NCBI GenBank assembly: GCA_002104905.1
Contig: MCFE01000687.1
Coordinates: 1-44,998 of the forward strand
Direction: 5' to 3'
Length of the DNA stretch: 44,998 nt
Origin: Basidiobolus meristosporus CBS 931.73
Taxonomy: Eukaryota; Basidiobolomycota; Basidiobolomycetes; Basidiobolales; Basidiobolaceae
Part shown: piece after piece, positions 10,912 through 20,357 of the stretch
Numbering within the stretch: the first letter of the stretch is position 1
Layout: each line of letters opens with the position of its first letter
Notes under the pieces: generated by a model
The model's input: only the letters and a program-made list of their open reading frames with translations
Told to the model about the DNA's origin: nothing
The model's database searches: none
Translations under genes and position numbers: made by a program

Positions 10912-12153
10912 ATGGTCCTCATACCAAGCCTCAACTCATCTTTAGTACAACCCAGACAAAACCCATCCCCCAGCTCATAAGCGTGGTCTGGACCGGAAAA
11001 GTCGATGTCGGATCCATTCGAGTTCTCGCCAAATGATTTTAGTAAGGCCCTAGTGTCTATGATGAGCCTTCATACAGATATTTGGGCACTACTGATTAAT
11101 CTAGCAGAACTAGATACCTCAGAGAGTCGACAAAGATGGAAGAATTTGAGTAGAAAGCTGTGGCATGAGTTCTACATCAAGATGCCAGCCAATGTATGTA
11201 AAAAGATATATAACAAGACAAGTATTGAAATCAAGAATGAGCTGAGAGTGAGGGGATTTGACAAGGAAGCCGTGCGGGAACGATTTTGCGCGCAATTTGC
11301 ACAGTACGGGCCGGACGCGTCCGTTAGTGCCTCAACTTTGGGAACCAAAGAGATTTTGAATGAGTTTTTGCCTCAAATGACTAATGTACTACGTGATATA
11401 TTAGTAGAGCTAAGTGGCTTCCAAGAGCAATATACACAGGACTCATCCAGGCAACAGCTCCAAAGTATCAGACAGAGGGTAAGTGAATACCTTGAGGAAT
11501 CAGATGGTGAGCTTCAGGAGGAAGAATACACACCGCGAGCAACATCGTCCAGATTGCGCCAGCACGCCTCGCTGGATTCCCTACCATCTCTTGCAACCAC
11601 AGCGCGCCGGCGCACGTCAGTCCAGACCATGCCAACACCCTTTACCAGAACGCCCCACGTTGAGTCAACGCGCGCACTTCAGAGCAAAACTACCAGAACT
11701 TGCCAAACTACTCATTTAGACACAAGTCCATTGGAGCGGACCAAGTCGCGTCAACATGCGGCATCACATTGAACTCAGCCAAGGGCCATCTCAACGCGTC
11801 AAGGCGCGCCTGCGTGTGCCGTTTTGCCTGACCATCAGCAAGTTACTTCTGGTGAACTGACTGATGATGACCAACATGAAGTGACTCAACCACTGGAGCC
11901 CTTGGCAAGTAAAAGAACGCGTCAGCGCGTGGCACTACAGGCCGGTTCAGTTGGTTCAGTTGGTTCAGTCGGAGCGATTCAGCGTGGCCAAGCTGCAGCA
12001 TCGCACTCATCAACTAGGAGGCAAAATACTGACTACAAATACACAAGTAGCCAAGATGATAGTCAGCCAGGAAGTAGTATAGGTGTGCAAAGTGAGTCAC
12101 TACCAAATGCTTCAGTAGTAATCCCTGTGAGAAAAAAACCCAGGAGAAGATGA
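10912..12153 (+). pseudogene. Harbinger second ORF, copy 1, broken by two stops
   Basis: This is the counterpart of the intact 413-aa ORF of copy 3 (23451-24692, minus). The same ATG is at 10912 and the same stop at 12153, with equal length. Two nonsense codons break it: TAA at 10978-10980, where copies 2 and 3 have CAA, and TGA at 11770-11772, where both have CAA. A shorter product could start at the internal ATG at 11005 (255 aa). Near the C-terminus is a short 'GSVGSVGSVG' repeat from a tripled 9-bp unit. The gene is rich in CpG. Confidence 0.88.
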
Positions 12154-12895
12154 TGCCATTGCTTTGAATTGCTCACATTTGTAATGATCCCGACAACCCT
12201 TTTTTTTTGCGATCCAAATCAAGCCATTGCAAATCAGTGATCATCAAATTTTTGATATAAGTAATATCAAGGTTGTCTCACATTTGAGACAGATCCCCTA
12301 TAAATAAACACCCTGCATATATATACGTCATCTGTAATACCAGTGCAGCTATTGGATCTGTTTTGCACCTACACGATTACTTGCGTGCTAGCTATGACAC
12401 CTTGCCCAATCACTAGGATCAGGGATTTACTTGCTCAATGGGCAAAATGGGATATTTGATGGCAAATCAGGTAGCTTTTTCAGTAGTCAATGAGCCAATT
12501 GGGGGCTGCCAGCTTCAGGATACTTTTGGACCAATTAACCACTGAGATACTGTCCAATTGGAGTGAGGGTAACCAAAATGGTAAGTATCAGTGTAGTTTA
12601 TAGTGTGATACACATTTATTTCCATTTACATTAAAGAAACATATCCAAATACCGGATTTTACCTGCCATTATAGCGGTATCCAATCGCGCACGTGATGCA
12701 AGCATTACGAGTTGGCGCAATCATCCGCACCAACCTCATCGTGTCAGATTGTGCCATAGTGTGCAAGATTGTCCTGCATAGTGCAAAATTGTCCAAGAAC
12801 AATCCTGCCTTCTGGTAGCTATAATATTGCGCCCAATCGTTCTTTGCAACCACGGATTGCACCGCGCGCCCTGGCACGGTACAATGGAACAAGTC

Positions 12896-12900
12896 TAATA
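12896..12900. repeat. Right 5-bp target-site duplication of Harbinger copy 1
   Basis: TAATA, identical to 9481-9485. After it the gypsy integrase continues. Confidence 0.85.
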
Positions 12901-13991
12901 CATAAGCAACACAATGGATATGGACATCTTGGAACTGAAGGAACCTAAAGCCTTGTGAAAGCCCAATCATGGTGGCCCAGAATTAAACATGACATTCAGA
13001 AGCTAGTGAAAACATGCCCAAATTGCCAAATCAGCCAAGGCCAACCACAGAGAATTGCTGAACTTTTTCCCTTGGAGCCTGTAAGACCATTTGGAAGATG
13101 GGGAATTGACTTTATTGGAATACTGCCAACTACCAGGAAATGCAACCATTGGATCCTAGTAGCAATTGACCATACCACTAAATGGCCAGTGGCCAAAGCT
13201 GTACCTATAGCCAGTGAACAAGAAGTTGCAAGTTTCATCTACCATGAGATCCTTATGAAGTTTGGATGCCCTGTAGAGATTCTGTCCAATAGAGGTGCAA
13301 ACTTTATGGCAAAGACATTGGAAGCTTGCCTGGAAATGCAGCAGATCAAACACTTAAAACCTTGGCATATCACTCCAGAACTAATGGAGTAACTGAATGG
13401 TTTAATGGATTTTTGGGTAAAAAGCTGACCAAGTATGCAAAAGGAGTTGTCAGTAGATGGGATGAGTATATAGACCAAGCATTCTTTGTATGCAGAGTCA
13501 GAGTACACAACACCACCCAGCAATCACCATTTTACTTAGTGTATGGATGTGAACCAAGGATTCCAGGAGATCTCACACAACCAAAGCTTACATATACCTT
13601 ACAAGATGAACTCAGTCAGCCAAGTAGACACCAGCAACTGGAACAAAGACATCAAGAGGCACAGACCAAAGTATCTCAAAGTGCAGAAAAGATGAAGCAG
13701 AGATTTGATAAGACTATAGCACCAGAAGCATTGACAGTTGGGAACTTGGTATTGCTAAGAAACAACACTTGAAGGGAGGTTGAGCCACAATGGACAGGAC
13801 CATTCAAGATCATCAGAGAATGTCCATTTGTGACTTACCAACTAGTGGACAAACAAGGCAATATCAGGGAAGACTTACTGCATAGGGAGAGACTTAAGCT
13901 TGCAAGACTTGCTGATACTACTGAACCATCAAGATATTGGTATCACAAGAAAGCAAATCAGGAGAACCCTCTCAACTTCAGCATGGGAGAA
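12901..13991 (+). pseudogene. Gypsy pol, second part: integrase
   Basis: The integrase zinc domain starts right after the Harbinger TSD, with 'NGYGHLGTEG' followed by 'CPNCQISQGQ'. The core has its first catalytic aspartate in 'GIDFIGILPTTRKCNHWI'. The second is lost: 13288-13290 reads AAT (N) in 'LSNRGANFMA', where the family has D. The glutamate is kept in 'GVTEWFNGFL'. A TAA at 12946, a frameshift near 13355 and a TGA at 13770 break the frame. The C-terminal 'WTGPFKIIREC...TYQLVD' barrel follows. I see no chromodomain. The end is purine-rich ('atgggagaa'), a likely polypurine tract before the 3' LTR. Confidence 0.88.
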
Positions 13992-14360
13992 TGTTATGAT
14001 CTGCCGCTTGAGTGCTTAAGTTGTATCAGTTTTTAGTTAAATCAATTAGTTATATGTTTAGGTTATCAGTATATCAGTGTTATCTATCAAATCAGTAGCA
14101 TTGGTCAGCAAATGAATCAGCAGATCCTTATCAGACAGAAATAGATATATTAGGTAGGATCTTATTGGGTGATGATGATGCAATCAAATGAGTCATCAGC
14201 CACAGCCTACATTAGGAAATACAATTAGTCAGCAATTGATCTGGCAAAAGATATACAAGGAGCTGCTGGAATCTCAATAAAAATCAGTTCAAGTTTTAGT
14301 GAATACAACACTGGCTAAACTCCCTATTCCTCTACAGCTCTTATAACAAGACTTGTAACT
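13992..14360 (+). repeat. Gypsy 3' LTR
   Basis: 369 bp, the same length as the 5' LTR. It starts TGTTATGATC and ends GTAACT, where the 5' LTR ends GTAACA. CAGT follows directly. Confidence 0.9.
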
Positions 14361-14761
14361 CAGTGAAGGACCTGGCAGTGCTAAATATGTGTGGCTACCC
14401 CATGAGCCCATCATATCATGGGCGGAGAGCTTAAAACAAGCAGAAAAGAAGCATCAGGCTGCCTGCAGAGTTCCAGTAAGGGACAAGCAGGCCAAAACAG
14501 ATGCATTGGATCAGCATTTATTAAGGACAAAATGTAGCTCAATACAAGAAGCACTCAGACAAATCAGCAGTGAAAGATCTGACAGTGTTTAAGAAAAAGG
14601 TAAAGGGAAACAATTCTACCCATGCCAGAGACAGGGATGCATGAGAAAAAAGCCGCAATTCTTACCAATTAACGCCATAAGCCCAGAACAGTCTGAATCC
14701 CATCATAGCCAAGAAGAATTACCAACAAGAAAACAGTGGTCCTTGCATGAGTTGGAAGCGC
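14361..14761 (+). pseudogene. Companion-ORF relic, middle segment
   Basis: It continues the ORF cut at 6007: 'SEGPG' coding sequence follows the TSD, then 'SWAESLKQAEKKHQAACRVP' and 'RTKCSSIQEALRQISSERSD', matching 'SSIQAEKKCQVARREP' and 'KCSSLQEVLRKISSERPGSD' of the copy at 30381-31571. It ends at 'gttggaagcgc', where the long-inverted-repeat element begins. The next part of the protein is found at 27203. Confidence 0.75.
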
Positions 14762-15131
14762 TGTAGTGGGGTCACAGTGACACCCACTGACAAATGTGCT
14801 CATTTCCATATTTTCTACTTCCCTATATCTCTACTACACTTATTGTAGTTTTATCCCACTTGTCTTACCTGATCAGCACTATCCCATAGGCCAGTTGACT
14901 ATCACACCTGCTTACCTTATTGTGTAAGTCATCTCTCACTTTATGCAAGATTACTAGCTGTCAGTGCCTCTATATTAGGCAAGTACCCGCGCCAGTACTT
15001 GTGACACATGATCAACTTGTGCCACCATCCCTACCATTTACATACCACATATGGTATCTGTATGTTATACAGGCTTCAGAGTGCTGATTCCTGATTGGTT
15101 GGATGTGCTGTGGCTCTTAGACCCTTCCAGC

Positions 15132-15481
15132 TGTTGTAAAAATTTGTATTTCCACCTAAATATTCACCTAACTTAGTCACTTAGATCATCACCTTCAAAT
15201 CTTAGAGAATACTGACCAAATTCCTTGTTGGGATTTACTTAGAATATTTTTCACCAAAATGCCAGGTACCCAGAACATGAAAATTCTCAAAGTAGTCCAA
15301 ACAGCCCCAAACTTTGCACACATGTTCTTGGGACCTTCCTTAACCTATTTTGAGTGTTTGTAATGCCAAGACCAGGTAAAAGTATAAATACAACTTTTAC
15401 ATTCAATAAATCATTAAGTGAAAACCACATAATCTACTTGTTCTCCAAATCACCTCCAATATCTCCAAGACTCTTACAACA
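15132..15481 (+). repeat. Solo copia LTR, 350 bp
   Basis: It begins TGTTGTAAAAATTTG and ends CTCTTACAACA. The 5-bp duplication CCAGC flanks it on both sides (15127-15131 and 15482-15486), which proves a complete LTR left after recombination. It lies in the left arm of the long-inverted-repeat element. Confidence 0.92.
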
Positions 15482-15822
15482 CCAGCACCTACTTAGAATG
15501 ATCTTAGCTCATCCTGATGTCATTAAGATTTCTATTGATCTCTGGAACACCATGATTAGTAATCATTTAGCCAGTGAGAAAAGTATATAATGGAGGCTAT
15601 CCCTCAACAATAAATCATCATCCCTTTTATCAATATACCAACTTGTTGATTAGTGTAATCACTGCTACCTGCTGCTACCTGTACTTCCAACCCCAGACCA
15701 CAGGATACTCCTAGAAAACCGCGCTGACAGCCAACTGGCCTTGGAGTCACTACTTGTGAGGAATACTCAGAGTAGGTATCTTTTATTATATTTGATTCTT
15801 TCCCAAGTTTGTTCTTGTACAG

Positions 15823-16182
15823 GCAAAGATGCTTTTCTGTCTTTGTAACTACTGACCACAGCTGCATTCTTATCAGGTCCATGCTGGTGGATTTACAGTT
15901 GTTTTGACTTTGGAAGCTCTAGTACATTTTCATCTCAAAGGATGCTGAACCCAGCACATACCTCTGTTAAGATGCCAACTAAGTTGGGGATTGTGGCTCA
16001 ATAGTTTTCTCTTGACAAGCTTGTGGCTTTATTCCCCATCACATTAGATTAGAGACAGAACCCAAGTATTCTTAGCAAGCTTTTGCCAGAGGTTATTGCA
16101 CCCAGTGAACACCCCACACACAAAACACTTGAGAAGTGTTGGACGTATCTCTCCCTTAGACCTATACATCACCACAGCGCTG
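15823..16182. other. Loop of the long-inverted-repeat element
   Basis: About 360 bp between the two arms, without a supported ORF. Nothing else is recognised. Confidence 0.6.
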
Positions 16183-16872
16183 TGATTGGGAAAGAATCAA
16201 ATAAAATAAAAGATACCTACTCTGAGTATTCCTCACAAGTAGTGCCTCCAAGGTCAGTTGGCTGTCAGCATGGTTTCCTGGGAGTGTCCTGTGGTCTGGG
16301 GTTGGAAGTTTGGGTAGCAGCAGGTAGCAGTGATCACACTAATCAACAAGTTGGTATACTGATAAAAGGGATGATGATTTATTGTTGAGGGATAGCCTCC
16401 TTTATATACTTTTCTCACTGGCTAAGTGATTACTAATCATGGTGTTCTAGAAGGTTCCAGATATCAATAGAAGTCCTAATGACATCAGAATGACCAAAGA
16501 ATGTTCTCAGTAGGTGCTGGAAGGGCCTAAGAGGCACAGCACATCCAACCAATCAGGAATTGGTACTCTGAAGCCTGTGTAACATAGAGATACCATATAT
16601 TATATGGAAATGGTAGGGATGGTGACACAAGTTGATCATGTGTCAAGGGTACTGGCGCAGGTACTTGTCTAATATAAAAGCACTTACAGCTAGTAATCTG
16701 ACATAAAGTGAGGGATACTAATGCAATAAGGTAAGCAGGTGTGATAGTCAACTGGCTTATGGGATAGTACTGGTCAGGAAAGACAAATGGGATAAAATTA
16801 AAATCAGTGTAGCAGAGATATAGGGAAGTAGAAAATATGGGAATAAGTACATCTGTCAGTAAGTGTCATTGT
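16183..16872. repeat. Right arm of the long-inverted-repeat element
   Basis: It is the reverse complement of 14773-15822 (less the solo LTR) with scattered differences. For example, 'caataaatcatcatcccttt' in the left arm appears inverted here near 16360-16385, and 'gggatggtgacacaagttgatcatgtg' inverts the DNA near 15005-15030. The last 17 bp of the arm are displaced to 27186-27202 by the copia insertion. Confidence 0.85.
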
Positions 16873-17143
16873 TGTTGTAGAAATTTGTATTTCCACCTAA
16901 ATATTCACCTAACTTAGTCACTTAGATCATTACCTTCATATCCTAGAGAATACTGCCCAAATTCCTTGTCAGGATTTACTTAGAATATTTTCACCAAATA
17001 CCAGGTACCCAGTACATGAAAAATCTCAAAGTTGTCCAAACAGCCCCAAACTTTGCACACATGCTCTTGGGACCTTCCATAATCTATTCTACATGTTTGT
17101 AATGCCAAGACCAGGTAAAAGCATAAATACCAACTTTACATTA
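16873..17143 (+). repeat. Copia 5' LTR, left 271 bp
   Basis: It matches 15132-15402 of the solo LTR, then Harbinger copy 2 begins at 17144. The rest of the LTR is gone. Confidence 0.88.
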
Positions 17144-17325
17144 GACTTGTTCCGTTGGATAGTGCCACATAGTGCCAGCCTGTTTATAGTGCCAGATTGA
17201 TCTGGCACCCTACAGCACTATCTGGCACTATAATTTCTATCATGATGCCAGTGGTACAATACAGTTACTGGTAATTTTACTCAATCTTACTTATGTTGCT
17301 CAGAATAGTGCTTTCCTTGCTTTAT

Positions 17326-18424
17326 TTACTCTTCATAATGCTCCAGACATATTTCTCTCAGTGGAAGTCTTCTTTTATGAGCATACTGTGCATTAATAAG
17401 TATCTTAACTATTTTACCTATTAGATATGGTCCATTGTGCCATTGATCATAGTGCCAGAAAGTGCTGTATATTTTGTTGTTAATTTGATATTTTAGGGTC
17501 ATATGCATGTCAATTTTGGTCCCAAATTGGCACTGTATGGCACCATCTGGCACTCTATGGCATGATCAGGCACCTCCTGGCATGCTATGGCACTATTGGG
17601 CACTATGATCAGCTGAAATGATGGAACAAGTCTATTCTGCTGTTTTCTCCTATATATGACTCTCCTCTGTATTTACCTGCCAATATGCTGAATCTCTTCA
17701 GATATCCAAATGTGTGCTCTATCCTCACTCTGAAATGATTAAATATCTCATTGTGGAGCTTCTGCTTCCTGCTAAGCACACCATTCCTTGGCCTCCTATA
17801 AGCTGTAATACATCCTAATCTGTGACAATCCTCTCCTATATAGGCCAAGTCTGCCATACATTTCTCCCCTCTACTGAATTCAGGATGATTCTCTACCCAG
17901 AGAGCTTTGTCATGCCTACTTCCAGCAAATGGCCCACTAAACCAGATGATGTTACCCTCAATGTCAGACAGTGCTTGAAACTTCACACAGTGTGCCTTGT
18001 ACTTGCCAGAATAAAAGTGCCTCTGCCCTCTAGAAGGTCTGTTAATCCCTACTGGGAAGGTATCCAAAATACTCCTGATATGGAACCTGTTGCTGAACAC
18101 TCTGGGATATGGAAGTCTATTGGAGCTTCTGAACCTAGCATTCCAAGCTTGCTCTAAGTCATTTGTACACTCTGCAAGGTGGTTCTCCATTGTTGTCAGC
18201 TGGGAATGAAAGCTTCTAGGACTTTTGTTGCCATGGATGGTAGGATGAAACCTTGTAGGGCAATAGTTCTTGTCATAGCAAAGAAGCTTAACAAGGGATC
18301 TCCTTGAGTAGATTGGGGTAGATGGTCCACAGTACTTGGAATAGATCTCCTCTAGTTTGTCAAAAGGAAATCCAGTGGTAGTGATGGGATTGATGAGAAA
18401 AGACCATTCAGATGAGTAAGTCAT
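17326..18424 (-). pseudogene. Harbinger transposase, copy 2, split by a MITE
   Basis: The N-terminal 259 or so residues read well from the ATG at 18424, with the D of 'SILDTFPVGI', the D of 'MADLAYIG' and the E of 'RIEHTFGYLKRF' present. At 17632 the frame runs into the 209-bp MITE. The C-terminal 'GKIVKILINAQYAHKRR...' segment resumes beyond it at 17326-17418. Without the MITE the ORF would be nearly complete. Substitutions relative to copies 1 and 3 are few. Confidence 0.9.
17424..17632. mobile_element. 209-bp Harbinger-family MITE
   Basis: Comparison with copy 1 defines the insertion exactly. Its ends are GATATGGTCCATTGTGCC and the inverse of GACTTGTTCCATCATTTC, and the flanks are TATTA (17419-17423) and TATTC (17633-17637). 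The uninterrupted site in copy 1 reads TATTC. Inside are several GTGCCA and TGGCAC motifs, as in the ends of the autonomous elements. It is non-coding and presumably mobilised by the same transposase. Confidence 0.88.
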
Positions 18425-18783
18425 ATTAGAATTGGTGGATGATTGTATGGAGGTGGTTTGAATTGATTCAGCGCAATCTGCATTGTTTATCTGATTTTTG
18501 ATGCTTTATGATTAAATCTCCATCAATTGCAATGTATCCCATCATTATGTTGCAAAAATTGTCCACAAACAATGCCTTGGTACTTTTATTGATGCTTTAC
18601 TCATAGGTCTATAATCAAATAGGAAATCTGCAATTGATGTGATCTGATCTGTGTCAACACAATCCAAGATGCATCATGCAAAATATATGGAAAATTCAAC
18701 AATCACATTAGTTTTCATATATATGTCATATAAGACCAGGTTGATGCCAATATACTGCTGTATAAGTATCCAAATCTGTTGCT

Positions 18784-20357
18784 ATGGTCCCCATACCAAG
18801 CCTCAACTCATCTTTAGTACAACCCAGACAAAACTCATCCCCCAGCTCACAAGTGTGGTCTGGATTGGAAAAGTTGATGTTGGATCCATTTGAGTTCTTG
18901 CCAAATGATTTTAGTATGGCCCAAGTGTCTATGATGAGCCTTCATAAGGATATTTAGGCACTACTGATTAATCTAGCAGGACTAGATACCTCAGAGAGTC
19001 AACAAAGATGGAGGAATTTGAGTAGAAAGCTGTGGTATGAGTTCTACATCAAGATGCCAGCCAATGTATGTAAGAAGATATATAACAAGACAAGTATTGA
19101 ACTCAAGAATGAGCTGAGAGTAGGGGATTTGATGAAGAAGCCACGCAGGAACAATTTTGCATGCAATTTGCACAGTACAGGCTGGACACATCCGTTTGTG
19201 CCTCAACTTTGGGAACCAAAGTGATTTTGAATGAGTTTTTGCCTCAAATGACTAATGTACTATGTGATATATTAGTAGAGCCAAGTGGCTTCCAAGAGCA
19301 ATATACACAGGACTCATCCAGGCAACAGCTCCAAAGTATCAGACAGAGGGTAAGTGAATACCTTGAGGAATCAGATGGTGAGCTTCATGAGGAATAATAC
19401 AGACTGCAAGTAACATCATCTAGATTGTGCCAGCACGCCTTGCTGGATTCCTTACCATCTCTTGCAACCACAGCACACTGGCACATGTCAGTCCAGACTA
19501 TGCCAACACCCTTTACCAGAATGCCCTGCATCAAGTCAACATGCACTCTTCAGAGCAAAACTACCAGAACTTGTCAAACTGCTCATTTAGACACAAGTCC
19601 ATTGGAGCGGACCAAGTTGTGTCAACATGCAGCATCACATCAAACTCAGCCAAGGGCCATCTCAACGCATCAAGTCACGCCTGCACATGCTGTTTTGCCT
19701 GACCATCAGCAAGTTACTGTAATGATCACATGACAACCACAAACACCCATGCCAAGTTTCAGCGTCCTAGCTCAATATCTAAGAGATTCCTTCTGGAACC
19801 TTCTACCACCTTCCAGAAAGCTCCTGACCATTCCAAGCCATTGTTACACAATGGAACATTCCATGGAAGCTTCCCATTGTATTTTTCATAGTCCAGTACC
19901 ATATATGAAAATACCAGGTCACATGACTTAGTCACATGATCAGGTGACCCAATCCATTTCCCCATCCTGTCTCAGTGCCTTGCCTTCTATATTATTATCC
20001 CCAGCACTGCTGCTGTGCCTCACCCCATTAGTATTAGCTAATATCTTTTGGCATCAGTATAGCCAAAAAGTATATATAGTCCTATCCCCCCTTAAGTATT
20101 CCTCAGTCTGATAAACACAGGTCTTGAATAAACAGCTTTGTCTTCATGGTCCACACCTAAGTCCTTTCCTGCCGTGCCTAGCTTTTCCTCCTGCCTTGTG
20201 TCTATTCATAACAGTTACTTCTGGTGAACTGACTGATGATGACCAACATGAAGTGCCTCAACCACCAGAGCCCTTGGCATGTAAAATAATGCGTCAGTGT
20301 GTGGCACTCCAGGCTGGTTCAGTTGGAGTGATTCAGCATGGCCAAGCTGCAGCATTG
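18784..20357 (+). pseudogene. Harbinger second ORF, copy 2, decayed and interrupted
   Basis: It is homologous to 10912-12153. It has frameshifts (for example near 19120, where 'gtgaggggatttgac' has become 'gtaggggatttgat'), a TAA at about 19396 and many CpG-to-TpG/CpA changes. A solo LTR is inserted at 19718-20213 and the last quarter is deleted. Confidence 0.88.
19718..20213 (+). repeat. Solo LTR of a second retrotransposon family, 496 bp
   Basis: It begins TGTAATGATC and ends CATAACA. The pentamer GTTAC is duplicated at 19713-19717 and 20214-20218, and copy 1 shows the empty site. An 'aataaa' lies near 20126. The segment 19917-19948 contains repeated CACATGA boxes in a near-palindromic arrangement. 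It is not related to the gypsy or copia LTRs here. Confidence 0.9.

Larger units (their letters stand above)
9486..12895 (+). mobile_element. Harbinger-like DNA transposon, copy 1 (3410 bp)
   Basis: The element starts GACTTGTTCCGTTGG and ends CAATGGAACAAGTC, which are inverted repeats of one another. It is flanked by TAATA on both sides. Near the left end GTGCC occurs three times and its complement GGCAC twice within about 90 bp, likely transposase-binding motifs. Two genes diverge from a central region of about 360 bp: a DDE transposase on the minus strand and a second ORF on the plus strand. It has the same length as copy 3 (22709-26118). It sits between RNase H and integrase of the gypsy element, so it is younger than that element. 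Confidence 0.93.
6008..14360 (+). mobile_element. Ty3/gypsy LTR retrotransposon, interrupted by a Harbinger element
   Basis: Two 369-bp LTRs (6008-6376 and 13992-14360) bracket gag, protease, reverse transcriptase, RNase H and integrase in Ty3/gypsy order. The tetramer CAGT flanks both sides (6004-6007 and 14361-14364). Without the nested Harbinger transposon and one copy of its TSD the element is about 4.94 kb, a normal size for a compact gypsy element. At least ten in-frame stops and several frameshifts show it is dead. CpG is almost absent in the coding region. It is inserted in the companion-ORF relic. Confidence 0.93.
17144..20357 (+). mobile_element. Harbinger-like transposon, copy 2, right end missing
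   Basis: The left end GACTTGTTCCGTTGGATAGTGCC is intact and the layout follows copy 1. A 209-bp MITE (17424-17632) and a 496-bp solo LTR (19718-20213) are inserted in it. It ends abruptly near 20357, about 0.85 kb short of the expected terminus, where copia RT sequence begins. Most CpG sites of copies 1 and 3 appear here as TG or CA, so this copy is older or more heavily methylated. Confidence 0.9.

Noticed and set aside
17144-20357. Complete Harbinger copy 2
   Set aside because: The right terminus and its TSD are absent; sequence passes into copia RT.
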